Shown here: one piece after another, positions 1-11,156 of the stretch
How the letters are laid out: each line of letters begins with the position of its first letter
Position numbering within the stretch: the stretch's first letter is position 1
From: Crotophaga sulcirostris
Lineage: Eukaryota; Chordata; Aves; Cuculiformes; Crotophagidae
Reading direction: 5' to 3'
NCBI GenBank assembly: GCA_013397455.1
Contig: VYZB01000076.1
Span: 1,459,522-1,523,521, forward strand
DNA: 64,000 bases
Made by a program: the position numbers and the translations under genes
The notes under the pieces: generated by a model
What the model was told of the DNA's origin: nothing
Database searches by the model: none
Seen by the model: only the letters and a program-made list of their open reading frames with translations

Positions 1-1156
1 GGGAGAATTTGACAATAGGACAATATGGTGATGGTATGAGAACTTCAACAAATTAAAGTAAGAAAATTACGATTTTTTAATATCTTCTTCAGGTGGTGAT
101 GGTGGAGTGAGCGACAATGTATAACATCCTGTGTACTTAGGAAGTGCTCATCATTTTTTTGAAGTTCTACAGAGAGTTTCCCAACTGCAGGACCAAAAAA
201 CAAGAAAGAATGTTTTCAAAATAAGCTTTTCGTGGTGATAAAGGTTTGTCACTGAAACACTACATTTAAACAACTCCGAAAAGACCAAATATAGGTCTTT
301 GAATATATTTGTCATTTATTTCGAATTCTCGGGTAAACAGAACAGGTGATGGAGTCGCGCACTTATCCTTTTTATTATATCGCCACCTGGTGGTCCAAGG
401 CATGTGGAAGCAATGAAGTCACGGATTTTCCAGTAAAACGACCCAATTTAAGTGTTTTAAATAACATCCATTTCTTTTCCCTGAGACAGAAGATCAGTCA
501 TTTTTTTTTAATAGAGAATGCATAGAGGTGAGGGGCTCTTTGGTTTTATCACGAATACGATAGTTCCAGTGCGTAGTGTACTCAGCTCTTGATTATCTGA
601 ACAAATAGCTGCACTGGACACCCCAGGCCACAGCGAAACAGTCAGCATGGATTGCAGTGCTGCTGTGGGCTCTGGACACTCTCTTCAGCTGATTGTCATG
701 CTCCCCACAGGCAGGCACTCTGTGCTTGGGTGGAGGCAGGAGGCAAGCAGACCTTCCAGCCAGAGCCAAAGCATCACCTCTTTCTTCCACCTTTGCTACT
801 TCATCAGTGGTGGAAACACAGTGCAAGGACACTTAACTAGTACAAAGAGGGCTCTTTGGTTCCCAGAAGCAATGCTGTCATGTGGTCAGACTCATGTCTG
901 AGTTCACATCTTGCCGAGATGCCAGAGTACATTGCACAGTCGGCACAGAGAAGGCCCCAGCTCTGCAGACATCTCTGTTAAAATATGCATCTCAGTCTCA
1001 GGATTGCATTGCCACCACACAGTCAAGTGCATGCAAAAGAATGTTTTAGGAAAGGGACATGATAAGGCTAATATAAAGAAGAAAGCATTATAGACTTGGA
1101 CTTTGTAGGGGAAGAGACTGTACCATCGAGTTTAGATTGGTCTGTTATAATGAGAC
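1..1156. other. Non-coding flank, no gene seen
   Basis: Apart from the CTCF-like motif I recognise nothing. The short open frames between 593 and 1093 overlap one another on both strands and resemble no protein I know. Confidence 0.6.
381..393 (-). promoter_or_regulatory. Candidate CTCF site
   Basis: The minus strand reads CCACCAGGTGGCG, matching all 13 positions of the core consensus CCASYAGRKGGCR. It lies about 9.4 kb past the likely ELP2 3' end. Binding is not shown by sequence alone. Confidence 0.5.
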
Positions 1157-1668
1157 TGCGTGTACTGGTCCAGTTTTGGGTCCCCCAGCACAGGAAAGAT
1201 GTTGTTAAACCGGTGCAAGTGCAGCAGGGGGCCCCAATGTGATGGGGGGAGCTGGAGCACTTGCCCTGTGAGAGGAGGTGGAGGGATGGGGCTGGTTCAA
1301 GCCGGGGAAGAGAGGGCTCTGAGGGCAACTGATAGCAACCTTGTGATACCTAGGAGGAAGCCAGAAAGAAAATGGAGCCCAGATCTTTGCAGTAGTGAGT
1401 TGTAGGAAGATGAGAGAGATGGCATAAGGTGAGACGAGAGGTTCAGAGGCAGTGTAAGAAGAAACCTTTTCATTATGAAGACAGCTGGCACTGAAACAGG
1501 TTGCTCAGAGAGAGGTTGTGCAGCCTCCATCCTTTGAGATTTTCAGGATCAGACCAGCTGAAGCTCTGAGTAGCCCAATCTGATCTCACGGCTGGACCTG
1601 CCTGGAGCAAAATTTGGACTAGAGGCTTCCTGAGCTCCCTTCCAGTTTTAATAATCCCATGATCCTGT
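1157..1668 (+). mobile_element. CR1 LINE fragment, plus orientation
   Basis: Begins with a GTCCAGTTTTGGGTCCCCCA-type block and continues through the LEHL.. and 'gaaacaggttgctcagagag' blocks to the CR1 3' end (...CTTCCAGTTTTAATAATCCC). Many substitutions and small indels; an old copy with no usable reading frame. Confidence 0.85.
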
Positions 1669-2138
1669 TGCCCTGTGAATCACAATCTGTTTTTATTTCA
1701 GTTATCAAAAGCTCTGTGCTAACAGTTTTCAGTAGAAATGCACTCTTGAGCCATTAACAGGAATTGCAGAATTTCTCATCACAGACATAACTCCTGGTTT
1801 GAGCTATAGCAACACCTTTTACATGATAAAACATAACCAAATTCTTTTTGATGGGTAGAAAAAGTCAAAGTTGTCCTTTGTCTAGTAGTAGCTAACCAAA
1901 ACCAGCAATTACACATTTTATTGGCTTTACCAGACTACATTTCACATAGCTGTAACTATAGGGGGAGTCTACCAATATCAAAATCAATACTCGTCAGCTG
2001 TAGAGGCACTCCCACCTCTACTGATTCCAATGGGCTTACTGAGCTAGAACTGTTACTGAAAGCACAGTAACGTTTGTGATACAGAGAGACTGCAGGCATG
2101 TACCAAGGAACTGTAAGTTTGACCAGAGCACTCATGGT

Positions 2139-3225
2139 GTATCAGAGTATTACAAGGTTGGAAAGGACCTCTGAGATCATCTAGTCCAACCTATAACCCA
2201 ACACTAACACCAACCCATCATCTAAACCATGGCACTCAGTGCCTCATCCAATCTCCCCTTAAACACCTCCAGGGTTGGCGACTCCACCACCTCCCCAGGC
2301 AGCNNNNNNNNNNNNNNNNNNNNNNNNNNNNNNNNNNNNNNNNNNNNNNNNNNNNNNNNNNNNNNNNNNNNNNNNNNNNNNNNNNNNNNNNNNNNNNNNN
2401 NNNNNNNNNNNNNNNNNNNNNNNNNNNNNNNNNNNNNNNNNNNNNNNNNNNNNNNNNNNNNNNNNNNNNNNNNNNNNNNNNNNNNNNNNNNNNNNNNNNN
2501 NNNNNNNNNNNNNNNNNNNNNNNNNNNNNNNNNNNNNNNNNNNNNNNNNNNNNNNNNNNNNNNNNNNNNNNNNNNNNNNNNNNNNNNNNNNNNNNNNNNN
2601 NNNNNNNNNNNNNNNNNNNNNNNNNNNNNNNNNNNNNNNNNNNNNNNNNNNNNNNNNNNNNNNNNNNNNNNNNNNNNNNNNNNNNNNNNNNNNNNNNNNN
2701 NNNNNNNNNNNNNNNNNNNNNNNNNNNNNNNNNNNNNNNNNNNNNNNNNNNNNNNNNNNNNNNNNNNNNNNNNNNNNNNNNNNNNNNNNNNNNNNNNNNN
2801 NNNNNNNNNNNNNNNNNNNNNNNNNNNNNNNNNNNNNNNNNNNNNNNNNNNNNNNNNNNNNNNNNNNNNNNNNNNNNNNNNNNNNNNNNNNNNNNNNNNN
2901 NNNNNNNNNNNNNNNNNNNNNNNNNNNNNNNNNNNNNNNNNNNNNNNNNNNNNNNNNNNNNNNNNNNNNNNNNNNNNNNNNNNNNNNNNNNNNNNNNNNN
3001 NNNNNNNNNNNNNNNNNNNNNNNNNNNNNNNNNNNNNNNNNNNNNNNNNNNNNAACAGGACCGGGCCCAACACCGATCCCTGCGGGACACCACTGGCGAC
3101 CGACCGCCAACTGGATGAGACACCATTCACCACCACTCTCTGGGCTCGGCCATCCAACCAATTCCTAACCCAGCACAGAGTGCTCCCGTCCAAGCCACAG
3201 GCTGCCAGTTTCTCTAGGAGTATAT
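2139..3225 (-). mobile_element. CR1 LINE with reverse-transcriptase fragment, interrupted by gap
   Basis: The 3' part (2139-2303) reads as the reverse complement of a young CR1 3' end. After the 750-N gap, 3054-3193 translates on the minus strand to [20 protein letters not shown] and [13 protein letters not shown], the conserved CR1 ORF2 reverse-transcriptase stretch. The copy is 5' truncated near 3225. The visible coding part is open, but the gap hides the rest. Confidence 0.9.
2304..3053. other. Assembly gap (750 N) inside a CR1
   Basis: Run of N flanked on both sides by parts of one minus-oriented CR1, so the missing sequence is probably mostly CR1. Long open frames that cross it are artefacts of the N run. 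Confidence 0.99.
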
Positions 3226-6200
3226 TCCTACCATCACCAGGAACATGGTGAGTTTAGCACCCGTACAGACCTACCCTGACACCCACACAGAGCGAGCCAC
3301 AGGCACTTCCCTGCACTGCAGCTTTTTCTGTCTCCCTGGCCGAACCTCTTTGGCAAAGAAAGAGAAACGTGTAGTGCAGCTTGGTGCTCTCTGAGGACAG
3401 TGGTGAGGACTGGCAGCATCTAATGGATAGGTAACTGCCCCATATAGGGCTGCCTGCCATGTCAAAGCAAAGAGCTTAAATAGCAAAAACTCCTGTGCTT
3501 TAAAAAGAGTGTCTGTAGAGTACAGATATTCTCTCCAAGGGGTACATCTTTATATGAAAACTTCTAGCATGGAGACTCTCCAAGATTATGAAATGGAAAG
3601 ACAAACATAACAATTGCTTTATCCTGAAAAGCACTATGAGAGCTTCCCTTGAGGAGGCTGCAGTCAATTCATTTTTCCAGAGAAGAAACATTTTCCCCAG
3701 TGGCAGGTAGACAACTTACATTTTAGGAAGGGAGGGAGGGTATGCTGCTCATATGTATGCCACTAATTTGCTGTCAGGGAAAAAGAAGGTAATGAGACTG
3801 GACAGCCTATGTGAATACCAAATCCCAAAATCCAGCAAAGGAAGAATCAGACACAGAGACATAGAAGGTAGAAGAGAAAATACCAAGAGGATGTTATACT
3901 CGATATGTATAAACTCTCTTAGGATCATGTATTAAAAAGAAAAAACATAGGATTATCTTACAAGAACAATAGGAAGAGAGAAGAGGATGTTGAGAAAATA
4001 AGAACTGATTACATGAGGATTTAGCGGCCTGCAAGAATGGAGAAAGGACTAAGAATGGAAAAATGCCTTCTTAGAAGAGCAGTAAGTGAGCTTAGAAAAA
4101 AACCATGTAAAATCAGGCATCCTTGTTTGCACAAGCTCTTCATTCAAGGGGAAATGGTTCCTCTGCAGTAAAAATTCTGGTTGCTGCATCCCTTGTTATT
4201 TCAGTCGGCATCAGCTGGAGTCTGTATAAGGGTGACACCGCCATAACATTGAAATCACCCCAGGCATAACATCATCTCTCCTCTTGTCTCTACAGTAGCC
4301 ATGTTGGCTGAATCAAAAAAATCAATTACACATAAAAATCAATTACATGGAGCAGTCCTTTCAGAGCACTTCAAGCCCGAGGGCATGACTGGTTGGTGCA
4401 GCTATGTTGGGGTACCGGAGCTGGTCCCATTGTTACGGTACAGCATCAGGCTTTGTCATATGGTCTACCCTAAATTCCTTCCAGAAAGAGTGAGAAATCA
4501 GTTTCAGTTTTATCACTACATTACATCATCGATGAGCTACTGAAGAAAATGGCTCACACGTGGTAAGAGCAAGAGCTGTGCTTGAGTGTGAGCACCAGGG
4601 ACTGGAAAAGAGAGCTCATAACCCACCAGGCTTTCTACCAGAAAAAGCATAGAGCAGGATAAGGGGAATCCAGTGGTGGCACAGGTATGAAGACATCCCC
4701 TGGCTGGAAAGAAGAGGGTCTGAAGGAAGGTGCCACAATCGTACGACGACATGCCAGTACACAGGGCAAAAGTGTGAATGGTTGGAGGGTCAAGGGCTGG
4801 GAAAGTCATGGGGTAAACAAGCTGCCCCTCAAAATTACTGTTGTACATCTTGATAAAGTACTGGTGATAAAATAACACTAGTAGAACATTGCTAAACCAT
4901 GTTCAACAACTCCCACCTCCAACAGCTTCCTAATGTGCTAAAGGCACATTCTGATTTTTGTACTGTCAGAGATTTTGTCTCATCCTTTGAACAGTTCCAG
5001 ATGCTCCTTAAAACAGAGCAAGCAATATTTTTGCTGCCCATTTCAGTTATTTTAAAGTTTTCGTATTTGCAAGAGCCACTTCTTCTTTAAAGTTAGATTT
5101 GAGTCTAAATGAAGCCACAGCTGTTTCCTCCTCTTTCCTCATCTGCGCAATAGCTGCAATCGGCACTGAGCCTCAGAGCATTCTCATTTATTCCCGTTAA
5201 ATATTTGGGAAAACAGAGATTACTCAGAGTTGCCGAAGTGATGTTTTCAACAGCTGAGAGCTGAATAATTGACTTCCTTGAAAATTTTAACAGCTTCTAG
5301 TTACTTCTGGAGTCCCAGCACACAAAAGTAGAATACACTTTTTTTTTTTAAGTCTTAGCATGATGTGGAATGTGTTCTTTCTTTCTCATTTCATAACTGA
5401 AAAATGGGCACAATCGATAGCTTGCCTGCCACATGGAGCCCAGGCAGGTGTTCCTAGGACTGAATGTCAGCATCTCTCCTCTTCCCAGTTTACACAAGCA
5501 GCTCATTTTGTCCTCCTGGTCCCAGTGCACTCCACAGCACCCTTTCCACTAAATTCAGTGTGAACATGTTTTTTCAGTCCAGCAGAGACTTGAGGATGCC
5601 TACATTTTGGACTGAAAGATTTAAGATGGCTTTGGATACTCACAATAACCACTTGATTTTGGTTATAGATCTCAGATTATAAACAGCAAGACCCAGGCCA
5701 TTTCTTGCTTTCTTTTTGGGAGATGCCTCTACTGTAAGACAAGACAATCCTACTCCTTCAAGTCTAACTACAGCTTGTTCATATCCTTGGCCATGAAGCC
5801 TACTCAAAACAAGCATAAGCCTTTTGATTGTGTGCATCCAAAATATTGATGGGATGGCTTTACCTCAAATATTTCAAAAGGTTTTAGAATATTTTTTGCA
5901 AAAACTTTAGTTTATTCCATCATTTTTTTCAACTCCATTCTCAATGGCACTGCACAGTGGGCAGAGCATTCAGAGTGCTCTCTGTACTTCCAGTAGCTCA
6001 TTTCTTAAAGCACTATTTCAGACTAGTCTGAAGGCCTACAGTTTGTCACACTTTCTTAATGTTTTATAATCAACAAGAGAATAAATTTCATTTTCAGTCA
6101 TTTACTTGACTGGTCTCAACTCTGAAGTTTTGATCTTTAAATATTCTAGAGTTTCACTTTCAGCAGCAGAAGATGCATAAGGGCTCTTACATGTTCACTA

Positions 6201-7747
6201 AGACAAAAGAGAAAGTCTCAGAGAAACTACAAACTGCTTTCTCCTTTTGTCTTTCCTGTGTACTAACTCCTTAATTTGTAAGTTTAAACAAGACTAATTT
6301 AAACATTTTTGCTCTGCAATAAATGGACTTTATGTCCATGTAAAGATGCCAGAATTGAGATTTCAACCTGCAGAACACAACGTTCCTTCCTAACAGCGCA
6401 TTTTGCAGGGGGTCTTTAATGGGAGACCTTGGAGACGCTAATGGCAGCAGCTTATTTACATTGCCTTTCAAACAGGTAGGGGGAAAGAAAGCGGCAGTGT
6501 AACTTTACAATGAAAATATGAGTGGGAATAAACATTATGCTGTGTAGTATTTGAAAGCAGACATCACCAAGATTCAGATTAGGATGATTAGAGACTTTTG
6601 AAATATATTTATGGCTATAGTTGATGCTGAAAGATACACCAGCTCATATTTGAAAATGAAAAAAAACCAACAAAAGCAACATTTGGAAACTTACCCACCA
6701 ACTGCAGTGTAGGAAGCAATTTGCTTCCTGGAACTGAGATTCTGGGATAACAGCTGATACCACTACTGTGATATTTTCCAATAGCAACCATATGGACAAA
6801 ACAATAAACTGGTTTTAAAAGACAGATGTTGTGGGTTGCTTTTCTCTTGGTCCCATGCAAGCTTTACACCTATTGGTAAAGCTCATCATAAAAAGAGATA
6901 ATTAAAGCATTAATTGCATAAGGGCAAAATAGGAGGTGAGTGTTGGCATTCTGTCAGAAATGTAGCTACGTATTTGTAAACTGGGTTTAGGTTTTCACCC
7001 TGGTCTCTGAATCCATCCAAGCCACCAGTCTTGCCTGTAACTTTGCATACATGCGCACAAACTGTTACAAGTTATTTTAACCAACTGGATAATTTCAATC
7101 CAAGGTCTGTCTGAAATGTAGAGCATTCAGAGGTAAAAATCCACACATTTTATAGGCTTGTGAGAGAAGAAAAAAATTCCATCAGTGTCTAGACAAGAAG
7201 CAGCACCTTGAGCTCACATGTTGGAGGTGAAAATCCACACATAAAAGCCATAAAAAGTAACTTCTCATTGTGAGTTTTCATTAAAGGGCCCAAATCTGTG
7301 CAAAACAAGACCTCATCTTCATGAATGCTTATGGCAACATTTAATTAAAATGCATGCTATTGTTTAGTGGTAAGATACACCAGTGCCTACGTCAATCAGC
7401 CCACGGTACCTCAGAAAGTACCACTTAAGCTGCTTAGCACCTCTGCAGCTCTCAAACCCTGCACAGACCCAGATCTGCACATTTTGGATGCAAAGGTTGG
7501 TTAAAAAACTCTGGACAGTAAAGTGTAAATAGGACTAAGGAGAGCCTCAATTTAAAAGGGGTCAGGTTTGTGTCCTACTAGATCATAGAGGTTTAAAATA
7601 AACACACAGCCCTTGTCCAACTTGATAACAGAAATGAAGAGAGAAGCTTGGAAATGTGTGATACTGCAAAGAGTAACAAATTCACATGGAGGATTAGGTT
7701 GCTATAGCTGTGACCACCATGATTCCAAGACAGCAAAATTTACCCCT
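3226..7747. other. Non-coding stretch downstream of ELP2
   Basis: AT-rich, with only short open frames (longest 113 codons at 4537-4878, minus) and no splice-bounded conserved peptide that I recognise. No exon of the mammalian downstream neighbour MOCOS was identified. Confidence 0.55.
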
Positions 7748-8056
7748 AATCATAGAATGGTTTGTGTTGGAAGAGACCTTGAAGATCATCCAGTTTCAAG
7801 CCCCCCGTCACGGGCAGGGAGATTTTCCACTGGATCAGGTTGCTCAACCTGGCCTTGAACACCTCCAGCAAGGGGGCATCCATGACCTCTGAGCAACCTG
7901 TTCCAGTACCTCACCACCCTCACAGTAAAAAAATTTCTTCCCAGTATCTAATCTAAATCTCCCCACTTTCAGCTTAGAACTGTTGCCCCTTGTCCTATCA
8001 CTGCACTCCCTGATAAAGAGTCCCCCCCCCCTCCTGTAAGTCCCCTACAATCCTGC
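7748..8056 (-). mobile_element. CR1 LINE 3' fragment
   Basis: Reverse complement of a CR1 3' end: starts AATCATAGAATGG, then the 'gaagatcatccagtttcaag' and 'cacctccagcaagggggcat' blocks. Contains a run of eight or more C near 8025. 5' truncated. Confidence 0.9.
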
Positions 8057-9784
8057 ATCGCATTTTTAAAGTAAAACAAATGCAACGTTGGAGGCTGTGC
8101 TGTGAAAAGCTGGAGCTTCCTAAGACTGGAGTTGGCAGGGCTTATTTGATAAATAGAAAAAAATAAACAAGATTACACTTACCTCAACTTCATTTTTACT
8201 GCATGGCATTGAACAATTTGCTATAAAGAAGGTGATACGAGCAACGTGCAAAGTATAGATGCTAACATCATCTTCAAAAATACACCTGAACACAGTAAGT
8301 TTACACTGAAGGGAGGCCATGAAGAATTACCACATTTTTAGAAAACAAAAAAGGGGGGGATGGGTAGGATTGGAAAAAGGCATGGCACTTCACAGAGAAC
8401 AACAATGACAGAGCACCAGGGAAGTATCGAAGAAAAGGTAGAAATAAAAATGAATATATATAGCATTTACACATTTTGGTAGGTGAACGGGACTGTGGTC
8501 AGGTCAGCCATGCCAATAGGACAGAAGCTATACATATATATATTTTTAAATGTATGAAACAGTACATGAATGTACACGCTATTTTTAATGATTTAAATAG
8601 AGTGCCTCTGAGTAAGTATATACAAAAGAAAAGCACATGGAAGAAAATGAGTAACAGCCATTCAGTGGACAAAAAACCTAGCAGATTCTTTCAAACAAAA
8701 TCAAATTAAGACAGTTTTGGGATTCCAACAGTATCCATCAAGCCAGTAAAACAAGAATAATGAAGTAGAATAATATAGTAAATGTCTGGCAACTGCTTGG
8801 TTTTTCTCAATTTTTTAAAACAAAAGAGAAAACAAATTTTTTTAGGGACTCTTACAATAATCTTAAAGGGTACTGCTTTGCTGTTTGAAGAACGCTGCTC
8901 TTTATTAGGTAGCCAACACTACCCCCAAAACATTTGCTACAATTACAGTGATTTTTCCTTTCTCATAATTTTCATTATCTCAAGTAGTATCAGAAAATTA
9001 TTTGGATCAATATAAGTGTGATAATTACTTGAGATAATGAAATCAGTATCTGACTTGTTACCCCGATGCTGATTATCAGGCTCACTTGGAGACTTCAGTG
9101 CATTTACTGAGAAGATAAAGGCACATGTAAAAGTCATGCCCACTAAATGCACAGTAAAGTGATACATGAACAAAGATAACATCGTACATAACAAATATTA
9201 ATCATGTGTTGAGGTGTCTCTTGACAACCTCTAACTTTACTTTCAATTAAGTGTCCATTACAAACATTTAAACTTGGGAAATCAACAGACTAATCTGATG
9301 TATTCAAAGTTGGAACAATGAAGTGTATTTTTCAATGTCACTGAGTCACAAAAATCCTAGGAGTAATGGAATGGATTACTAAATCGTGTAATAGCTGATG
9401 CTTGTTCAATGACAGCATTTCACAAAATTAAAGAGAGATAGAAAACAACAGAGAGGAAAGAAAGAGGGAAAGAAACAATATGATGTTCCACTTTCGCCTA
9501 CAGGCAAGAGGAGCTGCATGGCAAGACTTACAGTATTGGAAATTACTATCCAGTATTATCATCAAATTGCAGATAAGACAGCAAATTAAAATTGTGACAC
9601 AGAAAAAATTTTCAGTTTTGGCAACTTTTTGAAGCCTCATGAGTGGCAAGTTATGTCTTTCTTTGCCAGGATATAGTCTACGGTTGTTTAAAAATTCCAG
9701 GATAAGTAAAACTGCTACTCAAATGCTTAAAGCACACATGTAAGGAAAACATGAAGTACTAAAAGTAAAACATAGCAAAGCATC
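8057..9784. other. AT-rich intergenic stretch beyond ELP2 3' end
   Basis: Nothing recognisable beyond short A/T runs and a TATATATA block near 8535. It could contain distal ELP2 3' UTR if the poly(A) signals at 9.8 kb are not used. Confidence 0.5.
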
Positions 9785-9809
9785 TTTATTAAGAAGTCAG
9801 GCTTTTATT
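9785..9809 (-). terminator. Candidate ELP2 poly(A) signals (two AATAAA)
   Basis: Two AATAAA hexamers on the minus strand at 9804-9809 and 9785-9790, the first canonical ones I found downstream of the ELP2 stop. They would give a 3' UTR of about 1.2 kb. Cleavage sites are unknown, and an earlier variant signal could be used. Confidence 0.4.
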
Positions 9810-10999
9810 CCCCAAGTCATTTTAAAGAATGACTTTTTTTTAAAGCTGAGAAAAGAACTGAAAATAAAAAGCTAAAATATAAAAACCTTTAAGACATAAA
9901 CTATAATTATTCTGAAGAGTTTGGCCTACTCTGAAAGAATGGTTGTATAGATAAAGGTGCAACACAGTAAAAAGTTAAGCTCAATTCCAATTATTTCTGC
10001 ACTACCAATTCGGGTAGCAAGCGGTTCTAGAACAAAAATAATTTCACTCCCAAAGTTTAACTGATCTCTAATTAGACTTTGAAATTGAAGACAGACCTGC
10101 TGAGGTCTATTATCATTCTATTTAAATTACAAGCCAATCAGACAAATAAGTTACCTGGTTCACCTTCTCACCAGAATATATAAGGAGCACTCAAAAGTCA
10201 TGAAGGCAGTACAAGGAATGGCTGCCACTTTTCAGCTCCTGCCAACTGATATTTGTAACCTTTCCCAGCGCAAATGGGAGACATCAGTCCTCAAGCAGAG
10301 TAAGAGGTGACTCTTGTATAGCAGAAAGGGTACACAGGTACATGCAGGAGACACCAGATGATTTAAGTGGTCTCCGAGTTAGGTTTTAAGCCCCGCATGA
10401 CTGCAGAGCACAAGAAAGGGAAGCCTAAACAGGAAAAACAATGAAGCAGGCCTGTCCAAGCACGCAGACGCAAACTACTCTTTCAAAAATTAAAGTGGTC
10501 TAAGACTTGGACCATTCAGAAGGCAATTAGAAATTTTTTTAACTCTGAACTCTGGTTAACTGCACATGCTAAAAAAACCACAGTGTTAGCACTGGCAAGT
10601 CAACTGACAGTTGACTTTAATAGGAATAATTGTCCAAAACAATTCAGCTCTCCACTTGCAATCCCAAGCAGAGAAGAGCTGATAGCTTCCCATCCACGCC
10701 CGGAGTCAGAGTGAAGAAAGCCATCTCATTACCCTTCTCCCACGGCCTACCTCACCTCCCATCCCCCAGTTCCAGTATATTCAGTCCAACCAAAACATAT
10801 AAAATTTTTCATATTCTTGGAACTGGAGAAGTAGAAAAATATTTGACATTTCAAACTAGCACAAAAGTTGCTTTAATAAGTTACATGTCAGATGTTTCAA
10901 TTTCCACAGCAGAAAACAGAAAATTCCACAATCAAAATGACTAAAAGTTGAAAAAAAATGTTGTAAATCTGTTTTGCACAGACAGGCCTGCTGTCTTTG
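9785..10999 (-). other. ELP2: ELP2 3' UTR, approximate
   Basis: From the ELP2 stop codon down to the first two canonical poly(A) signals seen on the minus strand. No exon or repeat is recognisable inside. Its true end depends on which signal is used; transcript data are not available here. Confidence 0.45.
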
Positions 11000-11156
11000 C
11001 TAAAGAGCAAATCTGTTGACATTGAATATCTTAACACAGTGATCAGCTCCACAACTTGCAAGCTGCAACCACTCGCTGCTGTTCTGATCGTTATGTCCAG
11101 CTCTGCCTGCATGATGTCTCCAACATAAACGTTTCACAGCAAGAGCATGACTTTGG
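11000..11156 (-). CDS. ELP2: ELP2 exon 22 (coding part, residues 775-826, stop)
   Basis: 157 nt including TAG; acceptor TTTTTGTTGCAG; phase 2 in. Encodes [31 protein letters not shown] and the C-terminus NRFAL, the final blade that closes the second propeller. The 3' UTR continues to lower coordinates. Confidence 0.97.

Noticed and set aside
2222..3251. Open frames of about 300-340 codons on both strands
   Set aside because: They exist only because they cross the 750-N gap; the visible ends are CR1 sequence, and only the minus-strand RT fragment is meaningful.
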